Shown here piece by piece: positions 38,617 through 49,770 of a stretch of DNA of 64,000 bases (positions are counted from its first letter, which is position 1; every line of letters starts with the position of its first letter). Below the pieces are notes generated by a model. That model was not told the DNA's origin. It worked only from the letters and a program-made list of their open reading frames with translations, and did no database searches. The DNA comes from Micropterus salmoides. Taxonomy: Eukaryota > Chordata > Actinopteri > Centrarchiformes > Centrarchidae. The stretch spans positions 28,925,976 through 28,989,975 of the forward strand of contig NW_024040817.1 in NCBI RefSeq assembly GCF_014851395.1, given 5' to 3'. The translations under genes and the position numbers were made by a program.

Positions 38617-39451
38617 GTGAATTATATCTAAAATACTATTTTAATGTATAGTAATACATTAATTAGGATTGTTTGTCATGCTTTAATGCATTGTGTTAAC
38701 TTATATTTTTTTATGTCAGATATCCAGGTCAAGGAGCTTGACAAGCGGGCCTCTGGCCAAGCCTTTGAGGTCATCCTTGCTGCTCCTGCCCCAGATGCCA
38801 AGGGTGACTTCCCTCTGTCTCCTCCCAAGAAGAAGGACGTCTCGCTGGAGGAAATTCAGAGGAAGCTGGACGCTGCAGAGGAGAGACGCAAGGTAAAAAT
38901 GTACTCAGTGTAGTAAACCGGAGTGTCCTATAAACCTGAACAATACACTTGCACTCAAACTACATGTTGGTGGATGCTGTTTAAATCTCAAAACCTTTCA
39001 GTCTGTAACACTAAGTCCATCAGCTAGTGGTGGATGATGGGTGGAGAAATGAGAATGTGATGGGCCGTAACATCCTAGTTTTAATCCCCCCCCCTTAGAA
39101 CCATGAGGCTGAGGTTCTGAAGCACTTAGCTGAGAAGCGTGAGCATGAAAAGGAAGTGCTACAGAAAGCTATGGAAGAGAACAACAACTTCAGTAAGATG
39201 GCAGAGGAGAAGCTCAATCAGAAGATGGAGGCCAACAAAGAGAACCGCACAGCCCTTATGGCAGCCATGAACGAGAAGTTCAAGGAGAAGGTCAGTGTGT
39301 TTTCTAAAAATAGATGGAGTTGGCTTTCTTTTTCAAACACTGATGTTTGAACTTAACCCTGTTGTTTTTTTCCCCCTCAACTTAATAGGACAAGAAGTTG
39401 GAGGAGGTGCGAAAGAACAAGGAAACCAAAGAGGGCACTTCAGAAGACTGA
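38601..39451 (+). CDS. stmn1: stathmin (oncoprotein 18), microtubule-destabilising phosphoprotein
   Basis: Cytosolic protein that sequesters tubulin dimers and promotes microtubule catastrophe. Four coding exons (38601-38616, 38720-38892, 39099-39290, 39389-39451; total 444 bases) give 147 residues plus TGA, close to the 149 of human STMN1. The order is conserved: the N-terminal cap IQVKELDKRASGQAFEV (7-23), the FPLSPPKKK block (36-44), then a long tubulin-binding helix from about 48 containing LAEKREHEKEVLQKAMEENN and MEANKENRTALMAAMNEKF. There is no N-terminal membrane-targeting extension, so it is stathmin 1 rather than STMN2-4. Ser17 (human Ser16) and Ser39 (human Ser38) are kept. The positions of human Ser25 and Ser63 are Ala26 and Asn64, so two of the four regulatory phosphosites are absent. 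Exon boundaries match human STMN1, including the split Asp codon after the first coding exon. Whether this is the a or b fish copy is not resolved. Confidence 0.95.
38720..38892 (+). CDS. stmn1: stmn1 coding exon 2
   Basis: 173 bases after acceptor TTATGTCAG, ending CGCAAG before GTAAAA. Encodes residues 6-63: the regulatory N-terminus and the start of the long helix. It contains Ser17 and Ser39 and the Ala replacement at position 26. Confidence 0.95.
39099..39290 (+). CDS. stmn1: stmn1 coding exon 3
   Basis: 192 bases (64 codons, phase 0) between acceptor CCCCTTAG and donor GTCAGT. Encodes most of the tubulin-binding helix. Its first codon is AAC (Asn64), where human has the PKA-site Ser63. 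The acceptor is preceded by a run of C. Confidence 0.95.
39389..39451 (+). CDS. stmn1: stmn1 coding exon 4 (terminal)
   Basis: Follows acceptor AACTTAATAG. Encodes DKKLEEVRKNKETKEGTSED and TGA. It is a close match to the human DKHIEEVRKNKESKD tail but shorter at the end. Confidence 0.93.
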   Translation, partial: DKKLEEVRKNKETKEGTSED

Positions 39452-39580
39452 AAGTTACAAACAGGGGATTGTATAGGGTTTTTTACGTATCCAAAGATTG
39501 ATTTATTTTTTGTTCAGCCAGTATTTTTGTTGTGTTCACTACCCACCTTTTTGAAATAAATTCCACTTTGTGAAACTTTC
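39452..39580 (+). other. stmn1: stmn1 3' untranslated region (short form)
   Basis: Runs from the stop codon to roughly 20 bases past the AATAAA at 39555-39560. AATAAA clusters near 40150-40165 could support a longer 3' end. Confidence 0.55.
39555..39560 (+). terminator. stmn1: stmn1 polyadenylation signal
   Basis: Canonical AATAAA, 104 bases after the stop, followed by a TGTG-containing stretch. Confidence 0.7.
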
Positions 39581-41924
39581 AATTTTCCTGCTATAAGTGT
39601 ACTTGGGCTGGTTTTACATGTGGCTCCCCCCCCCCCTTGTTGAGTCTAATCCATTTAATATGTAGCTTGTCAGTGCAGCTTCTGCCCTTTTTGAACATTA
39701 GCAGTGTGTACTCATCCTTTTTGAGGAAGCATGTTTCTATGCATAGGTCTTTTATCCCTGCCTATTTCATAGTGCATTTTGAAAATGTCCCTGTGAACCA
39801 CACCTGTCTTCGGCACTTACTGTATACTGAAGTAGCACAAGGTTTGGTTGAGGCGTTGGCCATTATACATCCAGGTGTTAGTGCAGCTTTGCTACCCAGA
39901 TTCTGCTAGTTTGCTCCTGCAGGTCATGTTTTGTGCCGCTGCTGATTCTTCGCCTTTATTAAAAATATGGGGTCGTCTTCAAAGCACATGACTTCTTGCT
40001 GTATAGCTGTGAATTAACATGCCAGACGTGTAAATGGATGCCATCTAGAACATTTCTGAACAGGGGCCTACACATGGAATGCAAAAGAGCAATACACTTC
40101 AGCATCTCAATAGATACAGTGGCTAGTTGACTTGAACTGTTGTACTAAAACAAATAAAATAAATATAAACAACATTTTGCTTGCTGTTGAAACTACTGGT
40201 GTCTTGTACTTTCATCTGTCCTTTTACTGTGGAAGGTAGCGGCTCAATAATACACGCAGTCACTGAGCAAATTCAGTTTAATGGCAATTTCTGTTACGGT
40301 TTTTGAGCAAATTGGAGGCTTCTAGTCAGTGAGATTGTACTTGAGGTTTGGCCAGTTAATGGGTTTCAATATCATGACAATGAATAAAACTAAACCCACC
40401 TTTGGTATTGCTGCCTCTGTAGAATAACTGTTCTTGTACTGATTATTGAACGTAACTGTCATTGCTAAATGTAGACTGTTGTAAGAGTACTCGGATGTAT
40501 GTCGCCCCCAGCAGATTGCCTGACTACATATTTACAAACTGTCGAACTATAATCATGCTTTTAAATACTGGATCATCATCGGTTGTGGTAAATTAAAATG
40601 TGACTGCTGCTTTTGAGAACCACAAAATCCAATATTTTGAAAGAGACTAACTTGCAAGTTTAATGACATACTGTAGATCTGTATCGGTGACATCACTACA
40701 CATGATGGCAACAATCTTTGTGTACTAGCTTCCTAAAAACTGCAGTGTTTGTCTCCCTCTGCTGGTCGTTTGATTTGGGGTTGGGGGTCGTGTACATAGA
40801 TGTTAAACTATACCAAGAAGTTGAATATTTCTACAGAATACAGGAACCTGAAATTATAATATGTCCGATTACAGTGATGTTGAGATACAAAATACTGAGT
40901 TGAGTGTTAGACATAGCAGCAATGAAAGGGACAGTTACCCTGAAATGTTATACAGTATATTTAGCTGTGTGTATGTAAGTGTATTTTAGTAAAATATGCT
41001 GAAATCTTACTATAACCTACAGCCTTAATGACTCAATTACACAAATAAGGGCCACCTTGGTGTTCTGTCAAGTGACGTCAATTTTATATAGCCCTGTCAA
41101 AAGAAAAGTGTCTCAGAGGACTCTACAACCATTTGGTGCCCTCTATCCTTGAACCCTTAATTTGGAAAAAGAAAAACTCCTAAACGTATTTTAAAAAATC
41201 TTACTAATGAGAGCTGCTCCCCTGACTGGAAGCCATGGAAATTAATTTTATCATATCACACTTCAAAGTTCTGTTTTCCACATTGAAAAAACGTGGTGTT
41301 TGTTTTTAGTAATCACTTCAGCAAACCAGTAGAGGGCAATGTTGTTCTTTACTTCCCCCCTCTCTGCTCCTCTGTCTCTCTCCCAGTAGCCATCCTATCA
41401 GTTAAATTGAGGAAGGACTATTTAAACTTGGATTAAATCCATCTATTTTCTTTCACAGAAAGCCTACTTTTGAAGATTGCCGCAGCAAAATTTCCAAGCC
41501 CCTCACTAAAACTGTATTCAGTGTAATATTGCATGTAGGGTTGCATACCCTCATTGCATAGCTTCCAGAACCCATATGGAAAAACTCAAGTTGTTGGATT
41601 AATACTGAATTTTAGGACTATAAAATAATTATTCACATCTTTTACATTAGTAAAAGTAGAAATAAAACAATGGAAAAGTACCTTTTCATTTTTTAAAAGT
41701 AAAACGTTAAAGTATTATCAGCAAAATGTGTAGTATCAAACTTTTGTTACAGATCACTAAAAAGTATTTGCAATATACATCATTTGTTTGTTATTATAGA
41801 TGCAGTAACATATAAGCATAATTTTATTTTTACTGGTGCTCAAAAAGGAGCGTGTGTGGCCACTTTACCAGCTTAACAACCTTTATGCTTGATTTTATTT
41901 CCTCAACAAAGAGTCAGCTGTAAA
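39581..41924. other. region downstream of stmn1
   Basis: No further exon is supported. It could include an extended stmn1 3' UTR up to about 40170. A short segment at 41070-41135 (TTTTATATAGCCCTGTC) resembles a dispersed fish repeat. Confidence 0.4.
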
Positions 41925-42590
41925 GTCTACTCCACCTCCACAGGACCGGTCACTGTCAGTACCTGCAGCAGATGTGAGAAGAGTCCTGCTGAGAGGGAAT
42001 ATGAGTAAAGCTGCTGGGCCTGACAACATTCCTGGCCGTGTACTAAAAACATGTGCCAATCAGCCTGCTTTAAAACAGCTGCTATCATCCCTGTAAAAAG
42101 TCTGCCGTGTCTAGTTTGAACAAGTACTGCCCTGTGGCTGGTTCTCCAGCACATGAAGAATACATCCCAGCCAGCCTGGACCCTCACCAGTTTGCTTTCA
42201 GAACAAACAGATCCACAGAGGACGGCATCTCCACTGCCCTCCACTCAGCCCTCACACACCTTGAGAAAAACAACACCTAATTCAGAATGCTGTTTGTGGA
42301 TTTCAGCTCAGCATTCAAAACAATCTTCCCCATGGAACTGATAGCAAACTCAGCACTCTGCAACTGGATATTGGACTTCCTCACAAACAGACCCCAGACA
42401 GTTCAGGTTGGTGGATACACTACCTTCACGCTAGTGCTCAACACCGGAGCCCCCCAGGGCTGTGTGCTCAGCCCCCTCCTGTTCACGCTGTACACCCACG
42501 ACTGCATCACCAGACATGGAGAGAACTCTGTTGTGAAGTTTGCAGACAAGAAGACCAGAAGATGTTCCGTCCCTCATGCATGAGACTTCT
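41925..42590 (+). pseudogene. Rex1-type LINE reverse transcriptase relic
   Basis: The first part translates to ..SKAAGPDNIPGRVLKTCA.., the conserved pre-palm segment. After stops and frame changes, 42287-42583 gives FVDFSSAF (motif A), TGAPQGCVLSPLLFTLYTHD (motif B) and KFADKKT where the catalytic FADD of motif C is expected. The second Asp is replaced by Lys, a block between motifs A and B is deleted, and the frame is broken, so this copy is dead. Same strand and family as the fragments at 22480 and 49430. Confidence 0.8.
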
Positions 42591-43044
42591 TCAGTTCTGA
42601 CAGACTGGTAGGGAAAGTCAGCTATTTAAGCTCTGTGGGGTCATTGCCAAGATAATTTATACCGGCAGTTGTTATGGTTGTTAGAGCCACCCGAGGCTAA
42701 GTCTGAACGACCATTGTTGGCAACTTTACCTGAAGCCAAAAGTGATTGTTTAGTTTCCTGGGAAGTGATAAAAGGACAGCATTGTAAGTGGGGGATTAGT
42801 GGTGTCACAGTTTTAAGTGAAACAGCATTAACAGAGTAACATCACATAATTTACATTCCTTACTTACAATATCATTATTGTAACCCACAATGTTTTCTTG
42901 AACCTAACCAAGTAGTTTTGTTGCCTAAACCTAACCATACTACGACCATTGCACAATAACCACACATTTAATGTCATGTGAATTCCAATGGTCATATATG
43001 TTGTTTTGGGAGGCATTGACAATTGACCTATTTTGTCGTTTAAG
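42591..43044. other. repeat-like non-coding stretch
   Basis: TTTTGTTGCCTAAACCTAACC near 42920 is typical of a dispersed fish repeat as I recall it. Boundaries are not visible. Confidence 0.35.
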
Positions 43045-43438
43045 TATGAGATGTATGCTAACATGACATGTAGATGCTAACGTATACTAATTAGCACTAA
43101 ACACTAACTAGGGGAAAACCTAAGCGAAAACTTTGACCGGCACTCCAGCCGGCAGGAAATCACCAAAATCACTAGTCTTTATCCTCTGGACACCATTTAT
43201 GACAATTCATAAAAGAGTTGTTGAGATATTTCAGTAAAGGCCAAAAGTGTCAACCTACTGGTGGAACTAGAAGAAGAGTCAGGGTACCAAGTCAGTAGAA
43301 TTCAACCCCCAGGTGTTTCTACAATTTATAATGTTGACACATCTTGTAGGTTCTGAGATATTTCAGTATGGAGTAAAGTGGTGGACGACAGACCTACTGG
43401 CGTTGCCATCCCTATAACCATACAGCGTGGCTAAAAAT
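43045..43438 (+). mobile_element. dispersed teleost repeat (copy 3)
   Basis: Contains GTTGTTGAGATATTTCAGTA, then AAAGTGGTGGACGACAGAC, then GCCATCCCTATAACC, ending AGCGTGGCTAAAA, in the order found in the same family near 18092, 25255 and 46421. An internal duplication of the AGATATTTCAGTA stretch is visible (43222 and 43360). Confidence 0.55.
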
Positions 43439-45227
43439 GCATCATATTTTATGGATCATATGTTTTGAAATCTTAATTGACAGAAGAACTAGTATATATA
43501 GCTGTGAAAAAAAACTATATAGTGTATATATAAACATATAAAGTGAATAAAATGGAAATGCTTGAGTTCAAGTGCGTCATATATAATACATTTAGTTCCT
43601 TTCCACCAAAGTTAGAAGATAACTACTCCTCACTGGGTCTATAAACCCCTAAAACACCACCAAGAACCCCTCGGAGTGCCTGTTTGGGAGCTGCTGTGCC
43701 AGCTTACATATTAACTGTAAAAAGTATTTGAAAATATTTAAATCCTGTAGAATTCCTGTCAGATCTTATAAGCCCATATAAGAACCTTCCTTGTGGCTCT
43801 TCACAGAAAGTACCTGGCTGAACACATGCTGTGTATAATGCAGGTGACAATCAGGGTGTCATAGCGAAGCCTGGTAGTTGTCTGAAACGAGAACAAAAAA
43901 ATAGTGACAAAAGAAATATTATGGCTGTTAAAGTCCTTGTCGGGGAACTCATTCTCCGTGCCTGATTTGCCATGCTGTTCCCAGGCAGAGGACAGTAATT
44001 AAGAAAAATCCACTGAGACTCAATACCTTGGCGAAAGGAGAAATGCGCGGGTTAAAAAGTTAAATGCACCATCGACGTGTCCAACTGTGGAGTTTTAACA
44101 TGACTAGAAACAGAGCCCACTCCATGGACAAATGACCCGTAATAACCGTCTGCGATCCAGCTTTGTTACCACAGCAGGAGTGACCCAAGACAATCTTCTA
44201 CATGGCAGCTCAATAATGCTCTGTATGCACAAGAGCTCTGATAATTACTGATACACACAGCATGAAAGGATTGCTCTTAATATTAAATACACACATTGTA
44301 AAACTAGCTTTAAGTGGCACAACACTGCAGGCCTACACTTTGATTTTACTCAGAATTGACAGTATAGACTGGGAGCTCATTAGTACTTACTACCTATTAG
44401 TGCACAGCCTGCAGAGTACTTATCTGTGATAATTTTGATAATTCTGTGATAATGTCGTGTACGGTTTTGGATGAGCTTTGTTAAATAACACACCAACATC
44501 AACACAACCCAAATGTTGCATGACCAGTAGGAATCCATGCATTTGTTCTTTTCATATTCAGTTGGGAATCCAAAATTGAAAAATATAACACATTTTTTTA
44601 TTTTGTTATTTATTTACAAATTCAGGACAAAAGAAAATGAACAGCATGGTTTTCATGCTTTGATTTTATGCTCAAGTATAAATACTTACTTATATACTTA
44701 AATACTATAAAAAATAGTAAAATAGGGGGCGGAGGGGAACGTACGCTGACCCCTGGGCCCAGTTTGTTTCTGATTTAATGTGTCTGATTTGTGTAAACGC
44801 AAAGCTGCTAACTTCTTTGTGTCTTGATCATAATAAACGTGCGATAGCAATGGCGCAATCTGTTTTAATGTAATGAATATGATCTTCAACATCAACAAGA
44901 GTGTGTTTAAATACAAAAAAACTGAAGCACAAAGTGTAACTCACTGTATTCGTGTACTGGGACAGAAATGGGAACGCTTCATGATTTACCTGAGAATCCT
45001 CCATTTTTAAGTACACAATTTACTTTTATTAGTTTATTCATCTAACTACATTTTCCAAAACGTAAACAAATATAAAATGGGGCTCACATTGCTGACCACA
45101 GTCTAACTCACTGTATCCATGGCAACATGGATTCTTGCCTGTTTCCTGCCTTCCTGTTTCTTGTAAGAGTTTTATCTGTCCACACAAGTAAAGACTTTTA
45201 ATAGTAAGTAACTGCCTAGTAACAAAA
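43439..45227. other. non-coding region
   Basis: No gene is supported. About 43930-44110 (around GAACTCATTCTCCGTGCCTG) is a non-repetitive, better-balanced stretch that could be a conserved element. Confidence 0.35.
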
Positions 45228-46108
45228 GGTGACCAGATTTCTGAATGAAAACTGGGGACATTTTTGGTTTGGTCAGTATGTCATTAAAAATATAATGTTA
45301 TATATGTGAAATAATAAAGGGGGACAGTTGCAATCTGTCAAATATAACCCTAAAGAATATAATCAACTAATTTCATGGCAGAAATAACATTTGAGTCAAT
45401 AACGTATTTTAAGGTAAAAAGTCCTAGTTCAGTTATAATCTGTCAAATATAACCCTCATGAATATAATCAAGTCATTTTCAGGCAATCTACCTTTCAGTC
45501 AATAAGTAGAAGCTGCAATCACTTTCTGGAAGTGGAATACTGCATTATAAGAGTTGCACTGGCCATTTAAAGGTATTTCAACAGGTCAAAAGGACTGGAT
45601 TTGTTGGTAGGGGTAAACCGGGGCGAAAGTAACATGGGACGAAAGTAACAAGGCGATTTTCTCAGAGCCCTGACTGAATTTGTAGTCAAAGCTGTGACAG
45701 CACCTTTAGCACGCAACCCTTGATGAAGCTGCCAAATTTCGTGTGATTTCGTCATCGTTTCCCGCGGTCATCTCTGGAAAGCAATTTGCGAGCATGGTAA
45801 GTAAATTTCTGAAGCGGGACTGTTTTTGAATTACAAGTTGTGTGTCTCGTTTCATGTGTCACAGTAAGGATTAATCTACAGGTTATTTAGTGCTTAACGC
45901 ACCCTGAAGGTTACCCTGTCAGAGTTTTTCAGTATAAAAATAAATCGGGTTAATATGTCAGGAGTTCCTGTCGGGACGTCCCGCCACAGTGACCACAAAT
46001 CTGATTAACACTCACTTTAAAACAGGGACATTTCCGGGGACAGCTCCAGACGGGGACAGGCCACCAAAACCGGGGACCGTCCCTGGAAAACGTAGACGTC
46101 TGGTCATC
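45228..46108. mobile_element. MITE-like element with GGTGACCAGA ends (copy A)
   Basis: The left end GGTGACCAGATTTC and right end GACGTCTGGTCATC form an imperfect inverted pair. Both ends carry the GGGGACA/GGGAC-type inner sequence of this family. The 881-bp interior has a 105-base-offset direct duplication (CTGTCAAATATAACCCT at about 45335 and 45440). No transposase frame. Confidence 0.65.
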
Positions 46109-46420
46109 AGACACATTAAATATTAAAATCAAATTTGGTCCGTGGCCCATTATTTATTTCATTTTTTTGACTTGAAAAATTTTAAAACAAATTGTTTTTG
46201 ATTCCCTATTGAATCTGAAAAGAACAAATGATACAGGGATTAATATGTGCATGCTGGGAGCCAGCATTAATGCTAACAGTGGGTCTTCCAGCAGTGACTT
46301 GTACCTTCACTGAAGTGTACATGGCTATTTTGTTTCTTTTGACAATCCCTGTCACAGCTTTGGCTGCCAAGCACTCATTCTCAAGAACAGCTCAAAAATA
46401 TTAACACAACTATTAGGGTC
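46109..46420. other. non-coding spacer
   Basis: Nothing recognised. Confidence 0.4.
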
Positions 46421-46815
46421 TACAGCTATGCTAGCAACACTGTGAGGCAGTGCTTGGAGCTAAATGTTAGCTTCAGCATGCTAACATGCTGACAATGGCA
46501 ATGTTACCTTGTTGATGTTAAGAACGTGTAGCCTAACATTTATACAATGTTCATCATCTTAGTTTAGCATGCTAGCTTGCTAACAGTTGCTAATTTGCAA
46601 TAAACACAGATTAGGCTGATGGCGCTAGATGAAAAGCCAGGGAGTTGTCAAATTGATTACAGTTTATCCTGAGGGTGGCTTGAATGTTTGTATCAATTTC
46701 ATGGCAATCCACCCGACATTTGTTTCATTTCATTTCACTCAAAACCACAAATGTCAACCTCATGGTGGTGAACAAAAGTCAGGCGACTACCAAAGTCAGT
46801 AGGATTCCCCCTCCT
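46421..46815 (+). mobile_element. dispersed teleost repeat (copy 4), right end missing
   Basis: Starts with AGCTATGCTAGCAACACTGTG and contains GCTAAATGTTAGC, CATGCTAACATGC, ATGGCAATCCACCCGACATT and AGTCAGTAGGATTC, matching the family order. The GTGGCTAAA end is absent. Confidence 0.55.
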
Positions 46816-47745
46816 TATTATGTTTTATTGATGGCCCCTATGTTGTGAACCACTGCTTTTTAGTGAAATAGAAATTTATGTCAGTTTCTCTTTTTTTATT
46901 TTAGCATCTTAAACCCAGTAGCCTGGTAAATCCATAATGTACAGAACACAATTTCTCTGCCACATGCTCTTCTTATCTTCTTCCATTTTTTCTCAATTAT
47001 TCTATTTATTTAAAGAAAGCCATGTTTGAGCCTGGTAAGATCACAACAAAGAAGAAAGACGTTCTAGCCTGTATCTTCTTGAGTAAATATAATGTAGAAT
47101 GAATTGAGTCTATCCTGACATCATCTTAATGAAAGTGTCTGTGGGGAAACAACAAATAGGGCCAGGCTAAGGCTAGGACTACAGGTTTTAGACGTTGTGC
47201 AGATAGGCTGAGTAAGGGAGGGATAAGGCAAGCGGAGCTGAGCGAGGTCAGTGGAGGCAGTGTAGAAGGCACATTAAGGCTGAGAAACACAGATCAGCAG
47301 AGATGGTGAGTAAGAGTGAGATAAGGCCAGGATGGGGAGGAACTGGAGGAGGAATGATGATCTCGGACGTGAAAATACTATTACAGGGCTGACTGAGTCT
47401 TTAATGTAGCAAAGATATGCTGTTAATAGTAAAAGTAGCAGGTGGATGAACATGCGTACTGATGTGTGTGGGGAGTATCATATCAGCAAGACTCTGTAGC
47501 TGCCAGTCACTGAAAATCTAGGAATTTCTCCGCTTTTTGGACTGTTTCCCTGCAGGTTTTGGGTTCTCAGAGTACTACTGATGAAGATATTTGAAGGCTG
47601 ATGTAGTAAATACCGATAGAAATTAAATATGGACATTTTCATCCCATGGCTGCATTAACCAGCCAGGTGTCCCTGAGACAAAATTAGCCCAAACTCTTTC
47701 CACACTGTACAATGTGTAAAAAGTCTATGTTAGGCAGAACCTACT
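46816..47745. other. non-coding region
   Basis: No supported gene. About 47160-47400 is purine-rich. Confidence 0.4.
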
Positions 47746-49345
47746 TTAATACTAGAACCACCAAGGGGTCAGTTTTCAACTGATGTAACAACACAATGAA
47801 AAGCAAAGAAATATTCTCATCCTTGAACCACAGAGGGGTCATTCCCTCATAGGGACCGCTGTATAACGCGCTCAACATTGACACCATGCCAGGTTACCTA
47901 GCAATGCCCATTGTTTAGTCAAGATGTCTTTTTGATTGCGAGACTGCATGTAGTCTACACTTACAGTAGGCTATGCCTAGCTTTACTAAAAGATAACAAA
48001 AACTAGAAATGAACCGTAACAAAACAATCCAAGAGGCACTGGCAATGCTTCAGGACATGAGTGAGGAGAATGTATTTGAGGGGGGGGGGGGTATCTATAG
48101 ATAGCTTTGACCCGTCATTTTCACCTGATGGATTGTATTCACCTGAGGAAGGGTACAAGCCTCAGCCCCCTTAAAGAAAAAGGCCTAAGCTTCTGGTTAA
48201 AGGTAGGCTCCTATAATTCAACTTCTAAATGCACAACTACAACTATGGCATAAACCACGCATCACAATATAATGTAGCCTATAATTACTTTTGCCCGTAT
48301 CTCCACCACGGGAATCCTCTGCTCTTGAAGCAAAAATTATAGATAACCTTAGAGCCAGTGAAGCCACTTCTCTTATGACTTCTATATTTAACACATTCCG
48401 AGCAATTTTAGCAATTTTCAGCTAAACTAATTATAGCCATTTATATTCTTTAGTGTAGGCTTAACCAAGGTGAGCTTTAGCCTAAGACAGGCAAAGATGT
48501 AGGGGGGTTTGGAGCGCTATCCTGCGCAGATCACGCACGGGACATCGGGCAGTGCTGGCCCAACTGCACACACACTCCGCAACTTTGAAGATCCTTTGAG
48601 TACTTTCACATGTATGATAGACCTAGTGATGTTCCAACACATCTCTGACTGCACAGTGGCAGAGGCACACCGGTCAGGAGCAGATAACTAGAAGGTGAGC
48701 AAAGCCTTTATCGCACTGCTCTTAGCCAGAGGAGTGTACAACGGGAGGAATATGGATGTGGAGGACTTGAAGACACCAGACGCATCCACTTGTCAGGCGA
48801 CACGTTTGCACAGGTTATTGATATGTGGACAGGCTGATAAACAGCATCGCATCATACAAACCAGGGTAAGAAATTACTGTGGGTGAACAGCTGTTCTATG
48901 TGAAAGCTTGCTGCCCCTTCACTCAATACATGCTGAGGAAACCTGCCAAATTCAGAATCAAGTTCTAGATCACTGCTGATGTGGAGATGGAATATATGGT
49001 CAGTGGATATCCCTCTCTGGGGAGGCATCCCACCCGCCTTGCTACGCAGAGCGGAAAGAAATGCAACAATAGACAACTTTACATGGCACCTACTTGCCTA
49101 CAAACTGTCAAATTACAATCTGCATCCTCAGCACGATGCACCAATCAGTGGAGCCTCAAGATGATGCCATAACCAAGAGCAACAGTTCACTTCTACAACA
49201 TGACCAAGGTTGGTGTGGACATGCTAGACAAAATGGCAAGGCAATACTAGAACCACTACCCGAAGATCTCAGTGTTTTATAACATACTGTACCTGGCTAC
49301 AATCAACGTGTGTGTCCTGTACTCGAGACGAACCAAAGTTCACCC
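47746..49345 (+). pseudogene. piggyBac-type transposase relic
   Basis: Starts at TTAA (47746-47749) followed by TACTAGAACCACCAAGGGGT, a piggyBac-like terminus. In-order transposase fragments across frames include NKTIQEALAMLQDMSEE (from about 48011), SKAFIALLLARGVYNG (48698), QYMLRKPAKFRIKF and ADVEMEYMVSGYPSLG (48926-49020), and the C-terminal FYNMTKVGVDMLDKMAR and VFYNILYLATINVCVLYSRR pieces (49188-49330). These correspond to PGBD-family blocks around the catalytic Asp residues. Multiple stops, frameshifts and a poly-G run disrupt it. No right terminal repeat was found, so the end is truncated. Confidence 0.75.
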
Positions 49346-49429
49346 TGGAGCACTGCAAGCAATTTTCTATCTATTAAAATGTTTCATATGTTCATGATTT
49401 AATTTAGGGACTATGTGACATTAACTGAC

Positions 49430-49770
49430 ATTTCAAGAGGCCGGGCGAGAGTCTGTCTCTTTATCCACCCAAGCAAGGTGCTGATCAATGGCCTCCGGTG
49501 TTCACAGGCATCTTTAACACCTCACTGGAGACATGCTATGTACCCGCCTGCTTCAGAACCTCCAGCTTCATCCCTGTCCCCAAAGACACCATAGGACCAT
49601 AGGACTTAACGATTACAGACCTGTCACCCTGACCTCTGTGCTAATGAAATCATTTGAGCGTTTGTGCTGTCACACCTCTAATCCATTTCTGAACCTCTCC
49701 TGGACCTCCTACAGATTGCCTACAAAGCCAACAGGTCAACTATCTGATTTCTCTGCTGATCTTTGGAATA
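49430..49770 (+). pseudogene. Rex1-type LINE reverse transcriptase fragment
   Basis: One frame gives ADQWPPVFTGIFNTSLETCY followed by VPACFRTSSFIPVPKDT. Another then gives LNDYRPVTLTSVLMKSFERL, the N-terminal reverse transcriptase blocks of fish Rex1-like LINEs. Frames change at about 49595, and the palm motifs are absent. It lies immediately after the piggyBac relic. Confidence 0.75.

Noticed and set aside
39156..39350. Open frame reading through the stmn1 exon 3 donor
   Set aside because: Residues after 39290 are intron. The GTCAGT donor and the next exon's phase fit the stathmin protein.
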